The notes beneath the pieces were generated by a model that saw only the letters and a list, made by a program, of their open reading frames with translations, was not told where the DNA came from and did not search any database. Made by a program: the position numbers and the translations under genes. From contig JAZNVB010000038.1 in assembly GCA_045592585.1 (NCBI GenBank), positions 1-11,073 on the forward strand: a stretch of DNA of 11,073 nt. Reading direction: 5' to 3'. Shown in pieces: positions 1-4,972 of the stretch (position 1 is its first letter; every line of letters begins with the position of its first letter). Source of the DNA: SIG440 sp045592585 (GTDB lineage: Bacteria; Bacillota; Clostridia; Monoglobales; Monoglobaceae).

Positions 1-780
1 TCTGCTCCATAACATTGTCGCTGCTCCATTCGATGACATAATTGCCAAAATAATAAACGCCATATTTATCACAGGCCGCTTTACTAAATATACCAAAATA
101 AAACACAATGTCGATGTTGCAAACATAATCAAAATTGTTAAATTCATATTATTGTTGAGTTTTTCATATATGAAAACAGAAACAAACGCAGTAAGAGATA
201 TTGCAACTGTTGCTATTGTAAACAACATTGAAGATTCTTCAGCAGAAAACCCAAGATATTGTGAAATATATGTAGACAACCAAAAAACAACTGTCGTCCT
301 AACAACCCCTGTCAGCATTGATATTATTGCGAATTTTATAATTTTGTTTTTAATCAAAACCTTGACTCCATTACCTTCTCTTTTCTTATTATCATACTGA
401 TGATATTTTATAACTCCCTTTTTTTCCAGTAACAAAAACAGACCAAAACACATAATTGCCATTATTACAAGGATAGAGCTTCCGATTAAAAACACATTCT
501 GCCACACAAAAGCAGCAGCAGCTATTCCCGCAAGAGGTGATCCGAAAAACGAAGCAAAGGTATATCCTAAGCTACACCTTGTTGCATATACAGGTTCAGT
601 GTTTTCTGCTACAATTTTCGTCATCGGTCCATAAATCATTGCTAAAAAGAAACCGGTAAACCCATAAGCACTCATAGCTACAGCATAATTCAAAGAAAAC
701 AGTGTAAATATAACATTGGTTACACCAGCCATAAATAGACCTATGCAGATCATATATCTCGCCTTGATTTTTTCTCCGAT
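1..780 (-). pseudogene. MFS transporter, 5' end missing, runs off window edge
   Basis: The minus strand is open without a stop for 260 codons from about position 780 to the window edge. It encodes a very hydrophobic protein with repeated membrane-spanning stretches. Its first residues, GAIGEKIKAR followed by a helix, resemble the conserved loop between helices 2 and 3 of major facilitator transporters. About the first 60 residues of a normal family member are therefore missing. A later segment (FFLAMIYGPMTKIVAENTEP, then ATRCSLGYTFASFFGSPLAG) fits helices 4-5, and a basic loop (EKKGVIKYHQYDNKKREGNG) fits the central cytoplasmic loop. The frame meets a stop at 796-798, and no start codon or ribosome site lies there. 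From 780 the plus strand encodes an integrase fragment, so the gene appears cut by a rearrangement. The C-terminus lies outside the window. The substrate cannot be told; an organophosphate- or sugar-type MFS carrier is only a guess. Confidence 0.8.
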
Positions 781-1253
781 TGCACCATTATGTTGCTATA
801 TTTACCCTTGCAAGATATGCAGGACTTCGTCTTGAGGAATGTTTCAGAATTGACACCAATGATGCAATTAAAGCAATCAAAACCAGACAACTCTTCGTCA
901 AAGGCAAAGGCGGACTTACAAGATATGTTCCCATAAATGAAAGCATCCGTATAGAACTTGAAAAACTCTTAAAGGTTACTGAAAGAGGACACAAGTTATT
1001 TGTTGATGATACTGACAAAACACATCTGGCAATGAAAAGGTTGCAATGCTTTCTCTCATATCATCGGAAAACCTTTACCGAAAACAAAATAACATTCCAC
1101 GGACTTAGGCATACATACGCACACGAAAAGTATGACGAGTTTATCCAAATGGGAAAAACAGATTTTCAGGCAAGAAAAATGGTATCAGAGTTACTCGGCC
1201 ATCACCGTGATGATGTAACAAGGATTTATTTGGCAGGTGATGAAGATGCTTAA
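780..1253 (+). pseudogene. Tyrosine recombinase fragment, catalytic domain only
   Basis: This frame encodes the C-terminal catalytic domain of a tyrosine recombinase (phage integrase family), about 157 residues. Counting from the TTG at 780, the expected catalytic residues are visible: Arg17 in ARYAGLRLEE, a Lys in VKGKGGLTRY, His107 and Arg110 in FHGLRHTYA, His141 in LLGHHRDD and the nucleophile Tyr150 in TRIYL. The arm-binding and core-binding domains that normally precede this domain (about 150-200 residues) are absent. An in-frame stop sits at 765-767, and the DNA just upstream belongs to a broken transporter gene on the other strand. There is no ribosome binding site before the TTG. It is most likely a remnant of an integrase whose front half was deleted. 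Its end overlaps the excisionase-like gene, an arrangement typical of mobile elements. It could in principle still be expressed as a small protein, but nothing in the sequence supports that. Confidence 0.8.
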
Positions 1254-1425
1254 AAACTATAAAGACGTTCTATCGGTTGAAGACCTTTGCGAAATACTAA
1301 GCATCGGCAAAAATACCGCATATCGCCTATTAAAATTGGGCGAGATAAAAGCAATACGGATAGGTAAGGTATATAAGATACCAAAAGAAAATCTTATTAA
1401 ATATATAGCTTCAAAATCCGCATAA
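1246..1425 (+). CDS. Excisionase-like helix-turn-helix DNA-binding protein
   Basis: This small basic protein of 59 residues has the sequence pattern of the MerR/Xis-like helix-turn-helix domain found in excisionases. It has LSVEDLCEILSIGKNTAYRL as the helix-turn-helix, then LGEIKAIRIGKVYKIPK as the wing, and a short C-terminal helix. Such proteins bend DNA at attachment sites and direct the integrase toward excision; some also repress transcription. A GTG at 1237 could also start the frame. I chose the ATG at 1246 because AGGTGA (1235-1240) lies five bases before it. The start lies inside the end of the integrase fragment, an eight-base overlap that suggests translational coupling in the ancestral element. 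The complete integrase follows 86 bases later, so this is probably its partner. The DNA target is unknown. Confidence in the family is good; the excisionase role is inferred from size and context. Confidence 0.82.
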   Translation: MLKNYKDVLSVEDLCEILSIGKNTAYRLLKLGEIKAIRIGKVYKIPKENLIKYIASKSA

Positions 1426-1432
1426 CCACATA

Positions 1433-1461
1433 TTGACAAAAGGAGCAGTACGCATTAAAAT
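1433..1461 (+). promoter_or_regulatory. Sigma-A type promoter for the integrase gene
   Basis: TTGACA (1433-1438) and TAAAAT (1456-1461) are separated by exactly 17 bases, a near-consensus vegetative promoter. It starts transcription near 1468, leaving a leader of about 45 bases before the integrase start at 1512. The promoter gives the integrase its own transcription, separate from the upstream excisionase-like gene. It is entangled with an inverted repeat described separately. Confidence 0.7.
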
Positions 1462-1486
1462 TAAATCAGACAGATGTGTACTGCTC
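1443..1486 (+). repeat. Inverted repeat flanking the integrase -10 box
   Basis: GAGCAGTACGCA (1443-1454) and TGTGTACTGCTC (1475-1486) are inverted copies that pair over 12 positions with one G-T. Their centres are 32 bases apart, about three helical turns. The left arm lies in the -35/-10 spacer and the right arm lies just after the expected transcription start. It could be an operator for a dimeric repressor, a recombinase arm site, or a hairpin in read-through transcripts coming from the excisionase-like gene. The sequence does not decide among these. Confidence 0.6.
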
Positions 1487-1511
1487 TGAAACGATTAAGA
1501 AAGGAGTAAAT

Positions 1512-2684
1512 ATGAAACAGATTACAGGAAGAGTAGATACACGCCCTGATAGTAAATACTATCAGATTATATTAAATACAAAACCCAAAAGAGTTATAAG
1601 CACTAAAATCCCCATAAAAGGCGGCAAGAAATCTGATGCAAATAAAATGCTGGCTGACATTCTTTACAAATACAACTATGAACATATAGATATTACACGG
1701 AAGATCGACCTTTGTGAATACCTGAAGGAGTGGCTTGATATTGTTGAAGGCACAATACAGTCAACAACATATGATTCGTATAAGAAAGCCATTAATGCTC
1801 AAATTATACCGTACTTCAACAAGCATAAAGTTGCCCTTCAGGATTTAACAGGAAATGATGTGACACTTTTTCTTAAACACATGAGAAAAAACGGAAACCA
1901 CAAAGGCGGCGGCTTGAGTATTAAAAGCGTTAAGATATACCGCGGCGTTCTTTCAAAAGCTCTTGCTGATGCTGTTCGTCAGGATATGATACCGAGGAAT
2001 CCCGTACAGAACAGTATGATGCCTGCAAGCACAATAGATGACGTGGTTCAGCATGAAACCTATACATTGTCTGAACTACAAACTCTGCTTACTTCTGCAA
2101 AAGAAAAAGACAGTCACATATACTTATTTTTAGTGTTGGTTGCACTTACCGGCTGTCGAAAAGGTGAGGTGCTTGGAATTACATGGGACAAGGTTGATTT
2201 AGAAAACAAAACCATATTAATTGTCCAAAATCGTACGGGTGATACAAAGGAACTGATGTATTCAATTAAGAAAGTTAAAACTAAAACCAGTAACCGTATA
2301 ATACATATTTCAGATGAGCTTGCTCTTCTTCTTAAAGAAGAATACGAGCAACAACAGCAATACAAAAAATTATTCGGAAAAGAATACAAAAACAAAATTG
2401 ATGCTGTAATACGAAATATTGACGGCGGCTTACCTTCGCCAAATCACATAAACGATAAGGTATACAAAGCAATGAAAAATGCGGGTGTGAAGAAAATAAC
2501 CATACACGAACTACGTCATACCTATGCAACTATTTGCTACGAAGAGCTTGACCTTGATATAAAGGATATTTCGAGAACACTGGGGCATTCAGAACTCAGA
2601 ACGACACAAAATATCTACATACATCAAAGTATGAATACGTCAAAAATGTTATCGGACAAATTCTCGTCAGCACTTGCAATATAA
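1512..2684 (+). CDS. int: Tyrosine recombinase / integrase (complete)
   Basis: This 390-residue site-specific recombinase has the architecture of Tn916- and phage-type integrases, close to their usual 380-405 residues. Residues 1-60 form a small basic arm-binding domain. Residues 65-170 form the helical core-binding domain (LCEYLKEWLDIVEG onward). The catalytic domain follows, with Arg216 in TGCRKGEVLG, a Lys in KKVKTKTSNR, His332 and Arg335 in IHELRHTYA, His359 in TLGHSELRT and nucleophile Tyr369 in QNIYIH. All catalytic positions are intact, so the enzyme should be active. The start at 1512 follows AAGGAG (1501-1506) by five bases; an upstream in-frame ATG at 1476 lies in an inverted repeat with no ribosome site. 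The gene points toward tRNA-Tyr, whose 3' end is 233 bases downstream, as expected for an element integrated at a tRNA gene. No cargo other than the excisionase-like gene is visible, so the element is probably reduced or extends left of the window. Confidence 0.95.
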   Translation: MKQITGRVDTRPDSKYYQIILNTKPKRVISTKIPIKGGKKSDANKMLADILYKYNYEHIDITRKIDLCEYLKEWLDIVEGTIQSTTYDSYKKAINAQIIPYFNKHKVALQDLTGNDVTLFLKHMRKNGNHKGGGLSIKSVKIYRGVLSKALADAVRQDMIPRNPVQNSMMPASTIDDVVQHETYTLSELQTLLTSAKEKDSHIYLFLVLVALTGCRKGEVLGITWDKVDLENKTILIVQNRTGDTKELMYSIKKVKTKTSNRIIHISDELALLLKEEYEQQQQYKKLFGKEYKNKIDAVIRNIDGGLPSPNHINDKVYKAMKNAGVKKITIHELRHTYATICYEELDLDIKDISRTLGHSELRTTQNIYIHQSMNTSKMLSDKFSSALAI

Positions 2685-2694
2685 AGCTCAAAAA

Positions 2695-2844
2695 GAACAA
2701 AGCGGCTTCGCCGCTCGCCTTGCGGCGGTCGAAGTAATGACGCTTTGTTTGCCCAAGTGCATTTCGGCAAAGCCGAAAATTTTGCACGGGTAATCTAAAT
2801 CTTGTTTTTGTATAATAGGAAATTACGCAATTTCCTATTATATA
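2695..2844 (+). repeat. Structured dispersed repeat, copy 1
   Basis: This is one of three copies of a roughly 150-nt element; it starts 11 bases after the integrase stop codon and reads in the same direction. A first module has an outer stem AACAAAGC (2696-2703) with GCTTTGTT (2742-2749) around short GC hairpins. A second, two-bulge hairpin spans 2752-2790: CCC/GGG, GTGCA/TGCAC and TTTCGGC/GCCGAAA with loop AAA. A perfect 14-bp hairpin closes it, TATAATAGGAAATT (2811-2824) with AATTTCCTATTATA (2829-2842). By hand alignment copy 2 differs by 16 substitutions and one two-base indel. No protein, terminal inverted repeat or target duplication was recognised. Confidence 0.85.
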
Positions 2845-2849
2845 AAAAA

Positions 2850-2873
2850 AGCTACGTTTTGAGCTACGTTTTG
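2850..2873. repeat. Tandem 12-bp repeat between integrase and tRNA-Tyr
   Basis: AGCTACGTTTTG occurs twice in direct tandem (2850-2861 and 2862-2873), 44 bases from the 3' end of tRNA-Tyr and between the integrase and that tRNA. Short direct repeats at this position in integrative elements are often arm-type binding sites for the integrase N-terminal domain. That role is inferred from position only. Confidence 0.5.
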
Positions 2874-2880
2874 GACACAT

Positions 2881-2916
2881 AAAAAGCGAAAGCCCTAATA
2901 AATCAAGGCTTTCGCT
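2881..2916 (-). terminator. Rho-independent terminator after tRNA-Tyr
   Basis: Read on the minus strand, AGCGAAAGCC (2916-2907) pairs with GGCTTTCGCT (2894-2885) over ten base pairs around a 12-base loop and is followed by a short T run (2885-2881). It begins directly after the encoded CCA of tRNA-Tyr and should end the tRNA transcript. Confidence 0.8.
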
Positions 2917-3001
2917 TGGTGGAGGGAGATGGATTCGAACCATCGAAGCGAGACGCAACAGATTTACAGTCTGCCCCCTTTGGCCACTCGGGAACCCCTC
3001 C
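2917..3001 (-). tRNA. tRNA-Tyr (GTA anticodon)
   Basis: This 85-base class II tRNA gene includes an encoded CCA. The acceptor strands GGAGGGG and TCCCTCC pair fully with one G-T, followed by discriminator A. The anticodon loop is CTGTAAA with anticodon GTA. A long variable arm, expected for bacterial tRNA-Tyr, precedes the T arm with GGTTCGAATCC. It is the second tRNA of a two-gene transcript, separated from tRNA-Thr by seven bases. Its 3' end faces the integrase, so it is the likely integration target, yet the gene is complete, as usual when an element restores the tRNA end on insertion. Confidence 0.97.
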
Positions 3002-3008
3002 ATAAAAT

Positions 3009-3084
3009 TGGAGCTGGTGATGGGACTCGAACCCGCAACCTGCTGATTACAAATCAGCTGCTCTGCCAATTGAGCTACACCAGC
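3009..3084 (-). tRNA. tRNA-Thr (TGT anticodon)
   Basis: This 76-base tRNA gene has an encoded CCA. The acceptor strands GCTGGTG and CACCAGC are perfectly complementary, with discriminator T. The anticodon stem GCTGA/TCAGC encloses loop TTTGTAA with anticodon TGT. D-arm (AGCTCAATTGGCAGAGC) and T-arm (GGGTTCGAGTCCC) are standard. It is the first gene of the Thr-Tyr transcript and lies about 35 bases after the expected start of transcription. Confidence 0.97.
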
Positions 3085-3125
3085 TTGCCATATTAAATTC
3101 GCTGACCTTGCGACCAGCAAAAACT

Positions 3126-3184
3126 ATAATACCACAAATGAGATGGCTTGTCAACACTTTTTTGAATTTTTTTTAAATTTTTTA
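3126..3184 (-). promoter_or_regulatory. Strong tRNA promoter with A-tract UP element
   Basis: On the minus strand TTGACA (3154-3149) and TATTAT (3131-3126) are 17 bases apart, an almost consensus sigma-A promoter for the tRNA pair. Immediately upstream (3184-3157) lie phased A tracts, which resemble the UP elements contacted by the RNA polymerase alpha subunit at stable-RNA promoters. The A-rich block also fills the short gap to the yfcE stop codon, and no terminator for yfcE is visible there. Confidence 0.8.
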
Positions 3185-3190
3185 TTATCT

Positions 3191-3649
3191 TTATATATCG
3201 CAGATTTTTAAAGTGAATTTTCCATCGTCTGTTTCAAGAACACCATAGTGTCTTGATGCACTTCCCGGATTAAAAAAAGTAATGCCGTCAAGCACTTCGC
3301 TGAGAGCCGTATGTGTGTGTCCAAAAATGCAGATATCTGCACAGGTTTCCCTGCCCTTTTGCATCAGTTTGGCAAGAGAATACTTAACGCCATAATTATG
3401 ACCGTGTGTTAAAAATATCTTTACCCCGTCAAATTCAAAAATTCTGTCATCAGGAGCAGTTCTGTCCCACCAGTCATTGTTACCCTTAACATAAGCTACA
3501 GCTAACCGAGGGTACGCCGCCTGCAAATCCTCAGCATCGCCCACAACATCCCCCGCATGGATGATTAAATCAATTTTACCTTCTTTCACAATTGCTTCCA
3601 TCATTGGATTGAAACTACCATGAGAATCGCTGAATATAATTGCCTTCAT
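3191..3649 (-). CDS. yfcE: YfcE/MJ0936-family metallophosphodiesterase
   Basis: This 152-residue cytoplasmic protein belongs to the small calcineurin-like phosphoesterases of the YfcE/MJ0936 type, which hydrolyse phosphodiester bonds with a two-metal centre; the natural substrate is poorly defined. All metal-binding motifs are visible in order: SDSHG (Asp8, His10), HAGDVVGD (Asp34), GNND (Asn58, Asp59), THGH (His82, His84) and GHTH (His111, His113). NPGS near residue 127 is also family-typical. The length is slightly below that of E. coli YfcE (about 183) but normal for Gram-positive relatives. The ATG at 3649 follows a weak purine stretch (GAAGAG). The gene often sits beside rdgB in Firmicutes; here it stands alone, read away from the sipL cluster. 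A promoter is visible upstream, and transcription may run into the tRNA region. Confidence 0.92.
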   Translation of the reverse strand: MKAIIFSDSHGSFNPMMEAIVKEGKIDLIIHAGDVVGDAEDLQAAYPRLAVAYVKGNNDWWDRTAPDDRIFEFDGVKIFLTHGHNYGVKYSLAKLMQKGRETCADICIFGHTHTALSEVLDGITFFNPGSASRHYGVLETDDGKFTLKICDI

Positions 3650-3675
3650 AACTCTTCACTGCCTTTCGCTTATTT

Positions 3676-3704
3676 ATTTTATCACAAATAAAATTTTTTG
3701 TCAC
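3676..3704 (-). promoter_or_regulatory. Sigma-A type promoter of yfcE
   Basis: On the minus strand GTGACA (3704-3699) and TAAAAT (3681-3676) are separated by 17 bases, with TGTGA just before the -10 box. Transcription would start about 20 bases before the yfcE start codon. The -10 region, TGTGATAAAATAA, is shared with the promoter upstream of the yigZ-type gene at 9714-9742. Confidence 0.6.
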
Positions 3705-3770
3705 TATTTTGTTTTAATGGCATATACTGTTTAATGGAATAAAAGATTTTTTGGGAGGAGAACAACCTTT

Positions 3771-4040
3771 ATGAATATTCAGGATATGATTTCAAAAATG
3801 TCGCCCCAGATACTTGCTCAGGGGCTTAAACAGCTTAGCGGAAGTCTTTCACCCGAACAGCTTAAACAAGCCGAGGCCGCTATAAAATCAATGTCTTCGG
3901 GGAACGCCGCAGAACAGTTGAAAAATCTGGATGCAAGTCAACTTACCAAAGAGTTGCAAAACAACCCCGCCCTTGCAAAACAGCTTGCACAAAATCCACA
4001 GCTAATGGAAAAGCTTAATGAAATAGTCAGAAAAAAATAA
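3771..4040 (+). CDS. Small helical protein of unknown function, first gene of sipL cluster
   Basis: I do not recognise a named family for this 89-residue protein. It is polar, Gln/Leu/Lys-rich, lacks cysteine and tryptophan, and appears fully helical. There is no signal peptide or membrane segment. Near the C-terminus (residues 64-82) the pattern NNPALAKQLAQNPQLMEKL resembles the paired Asn-Pro helices of STI1-like domains, which suggests a short protein-protein binding module. The ATG follows a strong GGGAGGAG. The gene opens a four-gene plus-strand cluster that ends in a SipL-type spore coat protein, so a role in sporulation is plausible but inferred. Upstream, AC (3703-3704) followed 16 bases later by GCATATACTG resembles a sporulation sigma-K promoter only loosely. 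The gene is very likely real given its ribosome site, tight spacing and lack of alternative frames. Confidence 0.85.
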   Translation: MNIQDMISKMSPQILAQGLKQLSGSLSPEQLKQAEAAIKSMSSGNAAEQLKNLDASQLTKELQNNPALAKQLAQNPQLMEKLNEIVRKK

Positions 4041-4061
4041 CCATTAAGGAGGAACGGTAAG

Positions 4062-4457
4062 ATGGAAGAAACACCCGACTTTTCATCTGCATTAGAAAAA
4101 GTTCAGGAAATGCTTGCATCAGAAGACGGTCAAAACCAGATACAAAATTTTATTGGCATGCTTTCCTCATCTGCTGAAGAAAGCAATCCAAAATCCGAAA
4201 ATTCCAGCGGACAAAACATTCTGCCTGATTCTCTGTCTGCTCTTGGCAGCAGCCTTGACTTTGATACTATAGCAAAAATATCCGGTATTATGCAGGCAAT
4301 GAATGCCCAGGAAAATAATCCTGCAAATGCTTTTCTTCTTTCCCTTAAGCCGTTCCTTACCAAAAACCGTCAGAAAAAGCTTGTTCAGGCATCAACGTTG
4401 CTGAAATTAACTTCGGTTTTAAAAGCATTTAAAAACCCAGAAAAGGGAGGTGGGTAA
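4062..4457 (+). CDS. Unknown 131-residue protein, second gene of sipL cluster
   Basis: No named family is recognised. The protein begins with an acidic, Ser-rich part (residues 1-60) and ends in a basic amphipathic helical block, residues 91-123, containing LKPFLTKNRQKKLVQA and then LLKLTSVLKAF. That C-terminal block looks like the conserved core, while the middle (residues 38-55) is low-complexity Ser/Asn. There is no signal peptide or clear membrane span. AAGGAGG (4046-4052) lies nine bases before the ATG, and the previous gene stops 21 bases upstream, which fits one operon. The last codons (GGG, then stop) are built from the ribosome binding site of the next gene, so the C-terminal Gly-Gly-Gly may reflect that overlap. 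Function is unknown; its place two genes ahead of a SipL-like protein suggests a sporulation-linked role. Confidence 0.85.
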   Translation: MEETPDFSSALEKVQEMLASEDGQNQIQNFIGMLSSSAEESNPKSENSSGQNILPDSLSALGSSLDFDTIAKISGIMQAMNAQENNPANAFLLSLKPFLTKNRQKKLVQASTLLKLTSVLKAFKNPEKGGG

Positions 4458-4908
4458 AATATATCGGCGTTACAATACTGTTCAGCATAATACAACCCAA
4501 AAGCCTGCCGCTACAGGACAAAAACCGAACAACAATTCTATAGAAACCTCTGCCCACACCACCCCTATGCACAAGCCCCAGCAATCACCACAGAGCAACA
4601 AACCATTGCCACATCCTAAGGAAACGGCCAATATAAAGCCTGCAGGCACTAACCCTGTTAAAGCATCACCCAAGCAAAAAAGCAAGGACAAAACACCTTA
4701 TGGGCCGCTTTTAGGGTTAATTCCCCGGCACATCTATAACCCTGATACCAAAAAAATTCTTGGGGTGCTTTCCTCTGAGGATTTACTTCTCATTGCCCTG
4801 ATTTTTTTGTTTCTTGAAAGCAGCGATGACGATAACCCCCTGATGGTTCTTGCCCTTGTTTATGTTTTACTTGGAGAATATATTGACTTTGGTGATTTTG
4901 CATTTTAG
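4450..4908 (+). CDS. Unknown Pro/Thr/Gln-rich protein with two C-terminal hydrophobic helices
   Basis: The N-terminal half (about residues 8-82) is a low-complexity segment rich in Pro, Thr, Gln, Asn and Lys, probably disordered. The C-terminal half is conserved-looking: LLGLIPRHIYNPDTKKILG, then two hydrophobic helices (DLLLIALIFLFLE around residue 111 and PLMVLALVYVLLGE around 130) separated by an acidic SSDDDN turn. This could be a membrane hairpin or a hydrophobic assembly module. The start is uncertain. GTG at 4450 overlaps the Shine-Dalgarno sequence GGGAGG itself, with no spacing. The codon correctly spaced from it is ATA at 4459, which would give a protein starting Met-Tyr-Arg-Arg-Tyr. 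The overlap with the previous gene is eight bases from the GTG and none from the ATA. No named family is recognised; position in the cluster suggests a spore-related role. Confidence 0.8.
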   Translation: MGKIYRRYNTVQHNTTQKPAATGQKPNNNSIETSAHTTPMHKPQQSPQSNKPLPHPKETANIKPAGTNPVKASPKQKSKDKTPYGPLLGLIPRHIYNPDTKKILGVLSSEDLLLIALIFLFLESSDDDNPLMVLALVYVLLGEYIDFGDFAF

Positions 4909-4972
4909 GCATATCTTGCCCGGAATTCACATAGTAATATACAAAAACTCTTGTGAAATGAGGTATAGAAAA

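Noticed and set aside
152..400. Plus-strand open frame of 82 codons
   Set aside because: It lies opposite the MFS transporter frame, has no ribosome site and shows only low-complexity hydrophobic sequence.
1476..1511. Earlier ATG for the integrase
   Set aside because: It lies inside the inverted repeat without a ribosome site, while the ATG at 1512 has AAGGAG at ideal spacing.
2695..2844. Repeat interpreted as an insertion-sequence or CRISPR remnant
   Set aside because: There are no terminal inverted repeats, target duplications, transposase residues or regularly spaced direct repeats.
2596..3120. Minus-strand open frame of 174 codons spanning the repeat and both tRNA genes
   Set aside because: It runs through two tRNAs and repeat copy 1, so it cannot be a protein gene.
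4909..4940. Possible sigma-E promoter before sipL (ATA, then CATA 16 bases later)
   Set aside because: The -10 match CATAGTAAT is poor and the surrounding sequence gives no further support; sipL is more simply transcribed with its upstream genes.
4850..4972. Longer N-terminus for the SipL-like protein
   Set aside because: It would overlap the previous gene by 59 bases and lacks a ribosome site; ATG at 4973 has GAGG upstream and fits the family start.
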